From the NCBI RefSeq assembly GCF_041435215.1, contig NZ_CP108394.1, forward strand, positions 496,001-560,000: a stretch of DNA of 64,000 bases, read 5' to 3'. The notes beneath the pieces are model-generated. The model was not told where the DNA came from and ran no database searches. It saw nothing but the letters and a program-made list of their open reading frames with translations. This DNA comes from Streptomyces sp. NBC_01314. GTDB taxonomy: Bacteria > Actinomycetota > Actinomycetes > Streptomycetales > Streptomycetaceae. Each line of letters opens with the position of its first letter. Positions within the stretch are counted from its first letter, which is position 1. This document shows positions 1 to 8,406 of the stretch, piece after piece. The position numbers were made by a program, and so were the translations under genes.

Positions 1-2
1 TG

Positions 3-503
3 GCTGGCGGCTCCGGCCTGGCGTATCCCATCGTGATGGTCTGGTTCTGGCTCCAGTACAAGCTGTACCGGCAGATCGCCCGTCGTCGGCCGCACTGGAG
101 CAACTGGCGACTGTTCATGACTGCGGCGGGGTTCGGAGCCCTCATCGACTTGCCTCTCGAGCCCCTTTTCCTCTTCGCCGGTGTGTTCGCCTATCCGGGG
201 GGGTATCCCCCGCTCACGCTCTTTGCCGGGCACTGGTACCAACTGCCCTTGCTGGAGGTTCTGTCGGCCAGCCTCGTCCTGGTCGCCCCTATCCTCGTAC
301 TGCGCCGGATCGACCAGGCCCGCCCAGTCCCCTGGCTGTTCACGACGAGCAGCCGAACCACCACGCCGGCTCGCCCCTTCGTCCGGCTCCTGGCGGGCGT
401 GGGCCTGGCCAACGTCGTGATCCTGGCCTATCTCCTGAGTAACGTCGCCATCGCGGAACTCGACGGCTCGTTCCCCCGGGACATGCCGAGCTGGCTCTGG
501 TGA
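3..503 (+). CDS. AveC-like (spirocyclase family) membrane protein, 5' end missing
   Basis: The reading frame is open from the left window edge, so the true start lies outside; the GTG at 33 is probably internal. The visible 167 residues contain about four hydrophobic segments (around YPIVMVWFWL, DLPLEPLFLFAGVFAYPG, EVLSASLVLVAPILVL and VGLANVVILAYLL), so this is a multi-pass membrane protein. The acidic LIDLPLEP stretch followed by GHWYQLPLLE resembles the AveC/spirocyclase family, named after the avermectin spiroketal cyclase; in actinomycetes such proteins also occur near terpene genes. It converges on the terpene operon, separated by 341 bp. The family call is from memory of motif patterns, and the substrate is unknown. 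Confidence 0.5.
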   Translation, partial: AGGSGLAYPIVMVWFWLQYKLYRQIARRRPHWSNWRLFMTAAGFGALIDLPLEPLFLFAGVFAYPGGYPPLTLFAGHWYQLPLLEVLSASLVLVAPILVLRRIDQARPVPWLFTTSSRTTTPARPFVRLLAGVGLANVVILAYLLSNVAIAELDGSFPRDMPSWLW

Positions 504-844
504 TCCTTCCTCGTTGCGGTAAGCATGAGGAGGGGTGACCGACGCGGTTCGCGGTCCATGGGGCACACCGTCTGGTGCCGCCTCCGGCCGGGGACCAGGT
601 TCTGGCCGAGCGGGGGAGGCCGTTCCTGTCCGTGGTCGGGGGCCTGCATCACCGGAATCGCTCCGACGAGCGGCCAGCGGTGCCCGAGGGCTGAGGGGGG
701 CCCTCCTGAGCGGCCGGGCTGCCGGGCCTGTGACCTTCCCCGTCCGCAGCCTGTGCTCGCTCTGTCGCGGTGGTGTGCGCGTTATTGCTCCGCACGCACG
801 AGCAGCCCGTGGCAGCCGCTCCGGCCAGCTGGTCGGGGTGTCTG
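504..844. other. Intergenic gap between convergent genes
   Basis: No convincing gene is seen. The frames that are open here overlap one another without start sites or recognisable motifs. The gap sits between the ends of two convergent genes, where transcription of both should stop, but I cannot point to a strong terminator hairpin. Confidence 0.5.
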
Positions 845-1975
845 TCAGGGGCGGGCAGGAGGCTGGTCCTGCGCGCTGCACCCGTTGGCTTCGGCGGCTT
901 GGATGTGGTCCCACCACCAGGCGATCGCAGGGAGCGTGGGCGGTTGGGGGTTGTCGTCGGCGGGGTGATCGCTCCAGTCGATGGTGAACGCGGTGGCGTC
1001 GTGGAGTTCGCCGGTTTTCGCGTTCTGGGGGGTCCGGTAGCGGTTGGTTTCCAGGGCCCATTCCATGTGGCCTCGGATGATGTATCCGATGTCGTGTGCG
1101 AAGCGGGCGAGGTGGGGGCCGGCGGTGCGGGCCAGGTGGTCGCGGATGCGCACGTACAGGGTCATGAGGCCGTCGCGCAGGGCGAGCGCGTCGGTGACGG
1201 CGTGCGGGAGGGAGTAGCCGTTCTCCTTTTGCAGGACGTCGAGGACATTGAACTCTCCGATGGCGGCTTCGCGGTGGTGGGAGATGATGTCGTTGTCCAG
1301 GGCGCCGGTCAGGGGGACGAGGTCGGTGAGGATCAGGGTGAGCGGGTCGGCGGCTTCCTGGGGTGTGAGCCGGTAGTCGCCGATGAGGGGATAGAACGGC
1401 ACCATCCAGCTTCCGGCGCAGTCGTCGCTGCGGGCGAGCAGGTAGTCGTTGAGGCTGGGAAGTGTGCGGCTGCGCTGCATGCGGGTCCAGTGGTGGCCGC
1501 CGTGGAGGAAGCGGCGCATGCCGTCGGTGACGAGCAGGGCCTGGTCGGTGTCGGGGAGTTCGGCGAGCCGGCGGCGCAGGTCCCACAGGGACTGGCAGTA
1601 CGGGTCTTTCTCGTGCGGGCGGGTTTCGGGGTGGTCGAGGATCCGGTCCAGGCGCTGGCAGTGTGAGGTCAGTGCGGCGGGTGGCCGCAGGTCCAGGCGG
1701 GCGTCGCGTGCGTCGTCCCAGGCGTAGGCCCAGTAGCAGAAGTCTGAGAACAGGCCGAGATGGCGGGCCGGGTGGCTGTCCTGGTGGAGGGGGATCATCG
1801 TGGAGGCGACGTGCCCGCTGTTGATCTGGGCGAGCCAGGAGTCGGGGGCGCAGATCCCGAAGTCCACCATCCAGCGCACCGAGTCGGTGTCGAGTGTGTC
1901 AGCCGGGGGATGGGGTGCGGGGGGTACGGGGCAGTAGAAGGGGAGCTTGTCGATCGCTGGGGAGAGCGGCGGCAT
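845..1975 (-). CDS. Class I terpene synthase (canonical metal-binding motifs)
   Basis: A 376-residue protein of the bacterial class I terpene cyclase family, which ionises a prenyl diphosphate with three Mg2+ ions and cyclises the carbocation. Residues 11-25 carry the FYCP...HP pattern common near the start of such cyclases. The Asp-rich motif is DDARD at 87-91 and the NSE triad is NDIISHHRE at 228-236; an Arg-Tyr pair follows near the C-terminus (TNRYRTP). All catalytic elements are therefore present. The start overlaps the Rieske gene by 77 nt in another frame; because the conserved FYCP segment lies inside this overlap, the long start looks correct. It is the last gene of a four-gene operon. 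Substrate chain length cannot be read from sequence. Confidence 0.9.
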   Translation of the reverse strand: MPPLSPAIDKLPFYCPVPPAPHPPADTLDTDSVRWMVDFGICAPDSWLAQINSGHVASTMIPLHQDSHPARHLGLFSDFCYWAYAWDDARDARLDLRPPAALTSHCQRLDRILDHPETRPHEKDPYCQSLWDLRRRLAELPDTDQALLVTDGMRRFLHGGHHWTRMQRSRTLPSLNDYLLARSDDCAGSWMVPFYPLIGDYRLTPQEAADPLTLILTDLVPLTGALDNDIISHHREAAIGEFNVLDVLQKENGYSLPHAVTDALALRDGLMTLYVRIRDHLARTAGPHLARFAHDIGYIIRGHMEWALETNRYRTPQNAKTGELHDATAFTIDWSDHPADDNPQPPTLPAIAWWWDHIQAAEANGCSAQDQPPARP

Positions 1976-3053
1976 GGGTGTCCTTCTGCTCGTCGGCCGG
2001 ATCCTGCTGTTCGGGGTAGAACTGCTGGGCCCAGCGGCGGTAGGCCATGATCGGGCCGTCCCCGTCGGCCAGTCGCGGGGCCGGCTGGTAGCGCTTGGTG
2101 TGCCAGATCGGGCTGTCGTCGTTGAGGACGAAACCGGCGGCGGTGGTGCGCAGCCCGACGTCGCACAGGGCCCGGGCGGCGGCGTTGGCCAGGGGTTGTC
2201 CCAGGCGGGGTGGCAGCCAGCGCGGGGCGGGCAGGCGCAGGCACGCGGCGAACCGGAGCTGGATCCGCCAGGGCCCCACGACGGTGGGCATGATCCAGCC
2301 GCGCAGGACGGGCCCGGCCTTCAAGGTCATGGAGCCGGCCGTGTAGCCCAGGCCGTGAAGTTCCCCGTCGTACGTCACGGTCATGGCCGCGCGGGGCAGA
2401 TGAGGGATCGGGACGCGCATCGTGAAGTTGAGGCCGAGGACGTGCCCGTTGAAGGTGTATGGGCGGATCTTGACGATCGGCGACTTGTGCATGACGGGGA
2501 AGTGCCCCTCGTCGACCGTGTTCTCGCCGATCTCCTGGGGGTGCGTGGGCATTTCCACGGTGATGTGCACCAGCGGCGAATACCCGGTCAGGTCGACTTC
2601 GGGGAGTTCCCACTGCGGTCCGGCGCCGTCGTGGTCGTACCAGGCGAAGATGATGCCGCCGTTGATCTCCCGGACCTCGAGCTGCCGCAGCCGGGCTTTG
2701 GGAGGGCGTTTGCCGTATGCGGTCCTCACGCAGGTTCCGTCGGGTGCGTAGGCGAACCGGTGGAAGGGGCAGATGAGGTTCTCCCCTTCGACGGTGCCGC
2801 CGACTCCCAGGTGAGCGCCCAGGTGCGGGCAGTACGCCTCCGTCGCGCGAAGGAGTCCCTTGCGGGTGCGGTACAGCACGATGTCGCTGTCCACGAGCCT
2901 GCGGGTGACGACCTGACCGGGCCGGACTTCGTCGGAGAAGCCGATGCAGAACCAGCCCGCGGGGTTGGGCAGGGCGGGCGGGAACGCTTCGTCGCCCGCC
3001 GTGGGACGCAGGGCGGGTTTCGTGTACCAGCGCTGTCGTTTGCGACCGAGCAT
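1899..3053 (-). CDS. Rieske non-heme iron oxygenase
   Basis: A 384-residue oxygenase alpha subunit. The Rieske [2Fe-2S] ligands are C75-x-H77 and C95-x2-H98. The mononuclear iron site shows NTVDEGHFPVMH at 178-189, giving H184 and H189, and the C-terminal NDDSPIWHTKRY segment supplies the usual third acidic ligand region. The last part resembles the 3-ketosteroid 9-alpha-hydroxylase (KshA-like) branch, whose members hydroxylate terpenoid or steroid rings. Electrons would have to come from a reductase encoded elsewhere. The ATG start overlaps the upstream terpene synthase stop by one base (TGATG), which implies translational coupling. By context it probably oxidises the product of one of the flanking cyclases. 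Confidence 0.88.
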   Translation of the reverse strand: MLGRKRQRWYTKPALRPTAGDEAFPPALPNPAGWFCIGFSDEVRPGQVVTRRLVDSDIVLYRTRKGLLRATEAYCPHLGAHLGVGGTVEGENLICPFHRFAYAPDGTCVRTAYGKRPPKARLRQLEVREINGGIIFAWYDHDGAGPQWELPEVDLTGYSPLVHITVEMPTHPQEIGENTVDEGHFPVMHKSPIVKIRPYTFNGHVLGLNFTMRVPIPHLPRAAMTVTYDGELHGLGYTAGSMTLKAGPVLRGWIMPTVVGPWRIQLRFAACLRLPAPRWLPPRLGQPLANAAARALCDVGLRTTAAGFVLNDDSPIWHTKRYQPAPRLADGDGPIMAYRRWAQQFYPEQQDPADEQKDTHAAALPSDRQAPLLLPRTPRTPSPG

Positions 3054-4066
3054 CACAGTCCTTTCGCGGTGTGCGCTTCGGGAGATCCACCGGCCTGCGT
3101 GTACCGGGAGCTGAGTTCGTGCCAGCGCTGTTCTCCCGCGATGAACGCCTCCATCGCTGCGACACAGCGCCCAACACCGTTGCGGTCTTCCGAGGGAAGA
3201 TTCAGCCGGCGGGCTTCGGCCTCGAACTGCTCCTTGAGGGCGGTGAAGGTCCCGGCGAGTTCCTCGATGTGCGCGGCGACCCGGTGGGCTGCCTGGGCGA
3301 GGGGGACTGCCTCGCGCTGGTGGGTGAGGAGCACGAGGTTGTGCCGCATGTCCCCGGCCGCCAGTTCCTTGGGAACCGACGCGAGGTCATTGACGAGTGA
3401 GGTCAGGTCGTTGAAGACCTGCCGCATCCGGCTGAAGACCGCGCTTCGGTACAGGCCGTCCGGAACGGCGAAACCGACAGACAATTCGACCAGGTCGCAG
3501 TAGACGTAGCTTCCGACCGTGAGCCGACGCTGCTCGAAGAACTCGTCGACCACGGCCGGCTGGGGGGCGCTGTCGTTTTCCTGGGATTCGGCGGCGCAGG
3601 CGTGGATGTAGTCCGCGAGGTTGACCGCGAGATGCCGGCTCCAGTGCGCCGGCATCAGCCTGCTGGTGTCCCGCCACAGATCGGCCAGCGCCGCGGCGAG
3701 CGGATGCCGCACTCGCGGCGGCTCTCCCCCGCCCGCCAGACTCTCCACCAGGGCAAGCAGCTCCCGCGGGGCGGGGGCGGCCGGCTCATCGAAGTACCGC
3801 TCCACGCAGGCGGTCCAGCCGATCCAGCACGTGAGGAGCAGTCCCGTGGACGCCTCCGCGTACGGGTACGCGCGGGCGCTGACCTCACCCAGGCCCACCT
3901 CGCGCCAGTACGCCTCGGCTCTCCCTCCGCTCACCAGCCGCCGCTGGATCGCCCACTGAAGCGCGCTGTCCTCGAAGTCCGACGCGTGCGCGCTGCGCAG
4001 CGACGGGAACGGGAGAGCGGGGCGCGGGGGATCGTAGGGTGTGGAGAGTGTGCTGTACGTCGTCAC
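3053..4066 (-). CDS. Class I terpene synthase with altered Asp-rich motif
   Basis: A 337-residue protein starting at a GTG that overlaps the upstream stop by four bases (GTGA). The fold is recognisable: a YPYAEASTGLLLTCWIGW stretch precedes the usual metal-binding helix, the NSE triad is complete as NDLASVPKE at 226-234, and an SRY pair sits near the C-terminus. The first metal motif is unusual: the position where DDxxD is expected reads ERYFD (89-93), so the first Asp is Glu and the second is Arg. The enzyme may bind metals through the NSE triad and D93/E94, have lost ionisation activity, or use an unusual substrate. It lies between the cis-prenyltransferase and the Rieske oxygenase in the same operon. 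Confidence 0.82.
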   Translation of the reverse strand: MTTYSTLSTPYDPPRPALPFPSLRSAHASDFEDSALQWAIQRRLVSGGRAEAYWREVGLGEVSARAYPYAEASTGLLLTCWIGWTACVERYFDEPAAPAPRELLALVESLAGGGEPPRVRHPLAAALADLWRDTSRLMPAHWSRHLAVNLADYIHACAAESQENDSAPQPAVVDEFFEQRRLTVGSYVYCDLVELSVGFAVPDGLYRSAVFSRMRQVFNDLTSLVNDLASVPKELAAGDMRHNLVLLTHQREAVPLAQAAHRVAAHIEELAGTFTALKEQFEAEARRLNLPSEDRNGVGRCVAAMEAFIAGEQRWHELSSRYTQAGGSPEAHTAKGL

Positions 4067-4830
4067 TGCCCGTACCTCCGCGATCGTCGGGTATAGCTGA
4101 GGAGGGCGGCATCGAAGTGAGCCCGGGTGAAGTCGGGCCAGTTCACGTCGCAGAAGTAGAACTCGCTGTACGCGCTCTGCCAGGGAAGGAAGCCGGACAG
4201 GCGCTGCTCGCCCGAGGTCCGGATGATCAGGTCCACCGGAGGCTGCCCGGTCAGGGACAGGTGGCGGGCTATGTGCTCGCTGGTGAGGCCGTCCACGATG
4301 TCCGCGACTGTCGTCCCCTGGCCTTCGTGCTCGGTCAGCAGCGACCGGACGGCCGACGTGATGTCTTCGCGGCCGTCGTAAGCCACCGCGATGTTGACCG
4401 CCATATCTGACAACAGGCCGGTGCGCCGCGCGGCGTGGCAGACCTCGCGTTGCACGCCCTCGCACAGGAGCGCGGTGTTGCCGAACAGGTTCAGCTGCCA
4501 GCGCCCGGCAGCGATGAGCTCACCGACCACTTCCGTGATGACCTGGACCAGGGCACGCACATCACCGGGATCGCGCCGCAGATTGTCCGCTGACAGGGGC
4601 CACAGCGTGACCACGCTCATGCCGGCCGCCTCGCACCATGTCAACAGCTCGTGCACGCGGTCACCGCCCTGCCGGTAGGCGGCGGCCAGATCGGTGTGAT
4701 GCTCCCGAGCCCACCGGCGATTGCCATCCACGATCACAGCGACATGCCGGAGTGCTGCCATGGCCGGGTGCGGCGAAGGAACGTACTTTGCAGGGAGTAT
4801 GGGCGGATCGGCGGCAGGTCTGGAAGTCAT
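4063..4830 (-). CDS. cis-prenyltransferase (polyprenyl diphosphate synthase, UppS family)
   Basis: A 255-residue enzyme of the undecaprenyl diphosphate synthase fold, which adds isopentenyl diphosphate in Z geometry or, in some bacterial relatives, makes branched or cyclic prenyl units. The catalytic Asp lies in VDGNRRW (D35). The C-terminal RTSGEQRLSGFLPWQSAYSE block, which binds diphosphate and Mg2+, is complete. The usual FSxEN motif reads PLSADNL, which points to short-chain or specialised members. The ATG at 4830 is preferred because an upstream extension has no family similarity. It is the first gene of the operon cis-prenyltransferase, terpene synthase, Rieske, terpene synthase, so it probably supplies the substrate of the cyclases. 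Confidence 0.9.
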   Translation of the reverse strand: MTSRPAADPPILPAKYVPSPHPAMAALRHVAVIVDGNRRWAREHHTDLAAAYRQGGDRVHELLTWCEAAGMSVVTLWPLSADNLRRDPGDVRALVQVITEVVGELIAAGRWQLNLFGNTALLCEGVQREVCHAARRTGLLSDMAVNIAVAYDGREDITSAVRSLLTEHEGQGTTVADIVDGLTSEHIARHLSLTGQPPVDLIIRTSGEQRLSGFLPWQSAYSEFYFCDVNWPDFTRAHFDAALLSYTRRSRRYGQ

Positions 4831-5422
4831 CGCACTACTCCCACAGAGGTGGCTGTGCGCGGCATGGGACGTTCTTTCAGGGAATGCGGGCACGAACCTG
4901 CTGGATGCCTGGGCGCTTGGGAACCGGCTTCGGGGCGACTGTGCTTGATCCAGGTGTAACGGGCCGCCCCCCTCCCGGAACACCCCTTCACCGGGGGCTC
5001 GCGGATTGACACGACGCACCAGCCTGCCCTGAGCCGTTCCAGGGCCGGTCCTAAAGCACCGTGCACGCCCGGCGCGAGAGGGGCGGGGCCGAGCCATCAG
5101 CTCCTCATCCCGCTCCGACCGCTGGAACGCCAGCTCCCGAGCAGCTTCCTCGTCCCGGCACCTCAACATCGTGATCGAGCCGTCGCGGGCCTCGTGGTCA
5201 CAGCCTGGCGGAGGGCACGGTCAACCGGCGTACGAGCACTGCTTCACGCAGACGGGCAACCGAACTGCGCGATGCCCTGCCGGGCATCAGCCGCACATCC
5301 TGAACGCGGCCGCCACTATCCGCGCGACAAAAGCGACTCCTGGACCTCGCCGCCCGGCTGCTCGCCCTCGTCTAGATGCGCTGTCTTGAGAGCGACTGCC
5401 AGCGCCAGGCCTGGGAGCTCGG
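4831..5422. other. Upstream region of the terpene operon, no gene recognised
   Basis: This 592-bp stretch must contain the promoter of the minus-strand terpene operon. The open frames here are low-complexity Arg/Pro/Gly translations without motifs. I see no clear operator palindrome or insertion-sequence remnant. Confidence 0.4.
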
Positions 5423-6256
5423 TCAGCGATGGCGAAGTTCCTCGGACCAGTTCCGCAGCTGGTCTTCGAGGGTGGGGTTGTCGCCGCGGGGCACGGTCTG
5501 GAGCAGCTGGGCGCACATGGTCGCTTCGGCGGCGAGGCCGGCCGGGCTGCCGAGCACGGGGAAGGCGTCGCGGACGCGGGTGGCGACGTTCTCGTGGAGC
5601 AGGGAATAGGCGTAGAGCGTCGCGGCGTCGAACCCCTCCGGAGCTCGCCCCCAGCCCTCCCAATCGAGAATTCTCAGCGGTGCGGTGAGGTTAGCCCAGT
5701 GCAGGTCGGCGTGGGCGGCTGTCCAGCGGGTCACGGCCGGGACTGGGATGCCTACGAATTCGGGGATCGCCCGGTCCATGTACTGCTGTCGTACGGCGAC
5801 GCGGTCGGTTTCGACGGCCGCCACCTTCTCCAGCGTCCCGGCGAGGTCCTCCCACCAGGAGTCCGGCAGCTGGAGGTCGCGCTGGAGGACCGGGTCGTCG
5901 GACAGGACCGGCTGGTCGACACGGGCCGACAGCTCCGCCCGGTAGGCGGTGGTGTCGTCGACGGCGTCGTGGACCGCCAGGAGGGCGAGCCGGCGCCCGC
6001 CGAGGTCCCCGAAGACGTGCTGTGCGTCCAGGGCGCCGTCCCACAGCTTCCCCGACGCCTTGTCCTCCGGAGAGAACACGAGCCGCAGCCACGCCCGTTG
6101 CCCGGCGGCAGTGCGGGCCGGGGCACCCAGGGTGCGCCCGGCCCAACCCCAGAACTCCCCGCCCGGCTCGACTCGTACGTCCAGAGCCTGGGCGGCGCGG
6201 GCGTGGCGGGCGCGCATGCGCTGCTCAGTGTCCGGGTCAGGGGGAGGCGAGTACAC
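5423..6256 (-). CDS. Phosphotransferase (APH/choline kinase-like)
   Basis: About 277 residues if the GTG at 6256 is used; an ATG at 6217 is an alternative start. The HADLHWANL segment is the Brenner motif HxDxxxxN of aminoglycoside/homoserine phosphotransferases, and the following ILDWEGWG carries the Mg-binding DW(E). The N-terminal Gly-rich nucleotide loop is weak, and WLRLVFS may contain the region of the ATP-binding Lys. The start lies 20 nt inside the end of the broken aldo/keto reductase gene, so both once formed an operon. The substrate is unknown. It may be an orphan of the split JmjC/aldo-keto reductase/phosphotransferase locus. Confidence 0.75.
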   Translation of the reverse strand: MYSPPPDPDTEQRMRARHARAAQALDVRVEPGGEFWGWAGRTLGAPARTAAGQRAWLRLVFSPEDKASGKLWDGALDAQHVFGDLGGRRLALLAVHDAVDDTTAYRAELSARVDQPVLSDDPVLQRDLQLPDSWWEDLAGTLEKVAAVETDRVAVRQQYMDRAIPEFVGIPVPAVTRWTAAHADLHWANLTAPLRILDWEGWGRAPEGFDAATLYAYSLLHENVATRVRDAFPVLGSPAGLAAEATMCAQLLQTVPRGDNPTLEDQLRNWSEELRHR

Positions 6257-6790
6257 CAGTGATCTCCCGCAACTGGGCGACGGTCAACGAGGGGTGGGGG
6301 ACAGCGTCGGCCGCCTGACGCCAGTGTGGCGCACTGGAAGCGGCGATGAGGACGTCCGTCACTCCTGGGCATGACGCGACCGCGAGGACGCACGCCTGTG
6401 CGGGGCTCAGGCCCGGACGAATGAGGCCGGCGAGCTCCTGGTCGACCAGGCCGGGCAGCTCACCGCCGTGGAGCGGTGCGGAGGCCATCACCGCAGCCCC
6501 GCCCCGGCTGCGGCCGGGAGCGGCCCCCGGCCGTCCAAGGCCTGCGCGATCGGCGTCAGCATCACCAGACTGACCGGCATCCGGACCGAGACCAGGTGGT
6601 GCCGCCCGCCCGCGGCTTCGGCGGCCAGGGCGAACAGCTCCCCCACCGTGAACGCCTCCTCTTCCAGATTCGCCCACGTGGCGAGCCGTACCGGCCATGT
6701 TCCCGGCTGCCACCGCCAGGACGACGAACGTCTCCCGCATCGCGCGGTGCAGGGCGGAGCGGTCGCCGGGGAGAGCGCTCCGCGGCCCGG
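6237..6790 (-). pseudogene. Aldo/keto reductase, C-terminal part, frameshifted
   Basis: Reading the minus strand, three pieces in changing frames line up as one protein: ALHRAMRETFVVLAVAAG, then ATWANLEEEAFTVGELF through MPVSLVMLTPIAQALDGRG, then VMASAPLHGGELPGLVDQE through LTVAQLREITGVLASP. These match the second half of an NADP-dependent aldo/keto reductase. At least two frameshifts are needed, near 6680 and 6480, and the N-terminal third with the catalytic Asp and Tyr is absent. The gene is dead here. A matching N-terminal piece of a similar reductase occurs at 26225-26444 on the same strand. Confidence 0.7.
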
Positions 6791-6803
6791 GAGAGCAGTG
6801 GCG

Positions 6804-7283
6804 CTACGGACTGGCGATGGTCGGGATCAGCCGGAAGATGCGGATGTCGCGTGCGGCACGGCTGGCGTAGTGGTCGTAGACCGGAAGGATGCGCAGGAGT
6901 TCCGGGCGGATGGCACCGTGCTGGCTCGCGGGGAGCAGGGCGGCTTCGACGGCGCACTGGTGATCCCGGTGAGTGACGGTGCCCCGGGGATGGTGGAGCA
7001 GGTTGGTGCTCCAGGCCGGGTGACGCGGACGGCCGAAGTTGGTTGCGGCGATCAGCCAGCTGCCGTCCGCGTACTTGTGGGCGCACAAGGGAGTGGTGTG
7101 CGATCGGCCGGTGCGGTGGCCGGTAGTGGTCAGGAGCACGGTGGGCAGCAGAAGACGGCTCGGCAGCAGCCGGCCGCCGGTGAGGCGATGGGCGGCCGCA
7201 TCCAGCTGGGGGAGGTGCAGACCGGGGGCCAGTGCGAGGAAGGGGCGCGTGCGGATCGCCCGTGCGACCCACGGGTGGATCAT
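6804..7283 (-). CDS. Deazaflavin-dependent nitroreductase-like protein (DUF385 family)
   Basis: A 159-residue protein; the ATG at 7283 has an AGGAAG ribosome site 8 nt upstream and is preferred over a GTG at 7322. The segment VLLTTTGHRTGRSHTTPLCAHKYADGSWLIAATNFGRPRHPAWSTNLLHHP is the hallmark of the F420-binding split-barrel family that includes Ddn: T-GR-SG-R, then the nearly invariant NxGxPxxPAWxxNL. Such proteins reduce quinones, enones or other substrates with F420H2. A Cys occurs where R/L is common in the strand after PL, which is not diagnostic. It lies between an SDR and the terpene operon, so it may act as a reductase in terpenoid tailoring. Confidence 0.8.
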   Translation of the reverse strand: MIHPWVARAIRTRPFLALAPGLHLPQLDAAAHRLTGGRLLPSRLLLPTVLLTTTGHRTGRSHTTPLCAHKYADGSWLIAATNFGRPRHPAWSTNLLHHPRGTVTHRDHQCAVEAALLPASQHGAIRPELLRILPVYDHYASRAARDIRIFRLIPTIASP

Positions 7284-7380
7284 GTCGGATGCTTCCTGTC
7301 GTTCGGGACGAGTCGGCAGCACCAGCAGGTGTCGCCCGAGGAGGGCCGGCGGGTGTGACCAGCCGGCTTCTCTGGCTGTT

Positions 7381-8406
7381 TCATGGTCCTGTCGAATGGT
7401 CGGGCTTGTGTGGCGCGGGCGAGGCAGCGGGGTAGACGACGCCGGTCAGCCGCTTCGACAGCCGCCAGAGCCCATCGGCGGCTGCTACAGATGCCGTCGA
7501 TGGTGCGGCTCGGACGTGTACGGCCGGTCCCGACAGCTCGAGGTATCCACCGGGCCCGAAGAAGTCACTTCCCTGCGCAGCAGGGTCGGTGGACGCTCTC
7601 AGCAGGGGCAGGGCGGCCTCGGTGGGACTGTGCCAGCGGCGCTGCAGATGCTCCAGCAGGCGGGCCTCGGTGTGGCGGCCTGCTTCCCGCAGGGCGCGTG
7701 AGCCAAGGCTGGTGTGCACGAGACCCGGGTGAGCGGACACGGCCGTCAGCGGTGCTCGGGCAGCGCGGGCCCAGGTGTCCAGGCCGTGTGTGAAGAGCAG
7801 GTTGGCGGCTTTGGAGGCGAAGTAGGCGCCCCATCGGTGGTATCGGGCCGGCCGGTGGGGTGTCACAGGATCGAGTCGGCCGAGCCAGTGCAGGACCGAG
7901 GAAACCGTGACGACCCGGGGTGCGGGCGCGGCCAGCAGAGCAGGCATCAGGTGGCCGGTGAGGGCGTAGTGACCGAGGTGGTTGACCGCGAAATGCGCCT
8001 CGAACCCGCTGGACGTGCAGGTCGGTGGCAGAGCCGCAACGCCCGCGTTGTTGACCAGGAGGTCGACGCGGCCGGCCGTCAGTTCCCCGATACGGCCCGC
8101 TGCGGCACGGACGTCATCGAGGTCGGCGAGATCCACCGGCACCGCAGATACGCGCCCCCGGAGGCACAGACTGCGGGCGGCGGACCCGGTTTCATCCGCG
8201 CCGCGTGCGACGAGCACCACATGCGCTTCTCGCGCGGCAAGTTGCTCGGCGAGAGCGAGTCCCACACCCGAGCTGGCGCCGGTGACGACTGCTGTCAGAC
8301 CGGTGAGCAGCGGCACGTCGGGGTACCCCCACCCCGACGGGTGGGTTCCCCTGCGCAGCCAGGGCAGCGGTGCGCGGCAGCGCGGTGAGGCGGGAAGAAA
8401 CGGCAT
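7381..8406 (-). CDS. Short-chain dehydrogenase/reductase (SDR)
   Basis: A 341-residue NAD(P)-dependent oxidoreductase of the Rossmann fold. Visible motifs are TGASSGVG at 42-49, DLLVNNAGVA, the SS of TVSSVLHWLG and the active site YFASK. The arrangement resembles the retinol dehydrogenase/WW-oxidoreductase-like branch that acts on lipophilic alcohols and ketones. The ATG at 8406 was chosen over a longer form starting at 8478 because an AGGTG lies upstream and the extension is Pro-rich without similarity. It is divergently oriented to the prenyl synthase fusion at 8734. A role in oxidising or reducing a terpenoid alcohol is an inference from context. Confidence 0.85.
   Translation of the reverse strand: MPFLPASPRCRAPLPWLRRGTHPSGWGYPDVPLLTGLTAVVTGASSGVGLALAEQLAAREAHVVLVARGADETGSAARSLCLRGRVSAVPVDLADLDDVRAAAGRIGELTAGRVDLLVNNAGVAALPPTCTSSGFEAHFAVNHLGHYALTGHLMPALLAAPAPRVVTVSSVLHWLGRLDPVTPHRPARYHRWGAYFASKAANLLFTHGLDTWARAARAPLTAVSAHPGLVHTSLGSRALREAGRHTEARLLEHLQRRWHSPTEAALPLLRASTDPAAQGSDFFGPGGYLELSGPAVHVRAAPSTASVAAADGLWRLSKRLTGVVYPAASPAPHKPDHSTGP

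Noticed and set aside
33..503. Using the GTG at 33 as the true start of the AveC-like gene
   Set aside because: The frame is open to the window edge and upstream codons (GGSGLAYPI) fit a membrane segment, so the gene most likely begins outside.
770..1666. A 298-residue plus-strand reading frame opposite the terminal terpene synthase
   Set aside because: Val/Gly/Glu-rich composition without motifs. The minus strand in the same place has an intact terpene synthase with both metal motifs.
1947..3503. A 518-residue plus-strand frame across the Rieske and terpene synthase genes
   Set aside because: It is the antisense shadow common in high-G+C DNA. Rieske cysteine/histidine ligands on the minus strand decide the matter.
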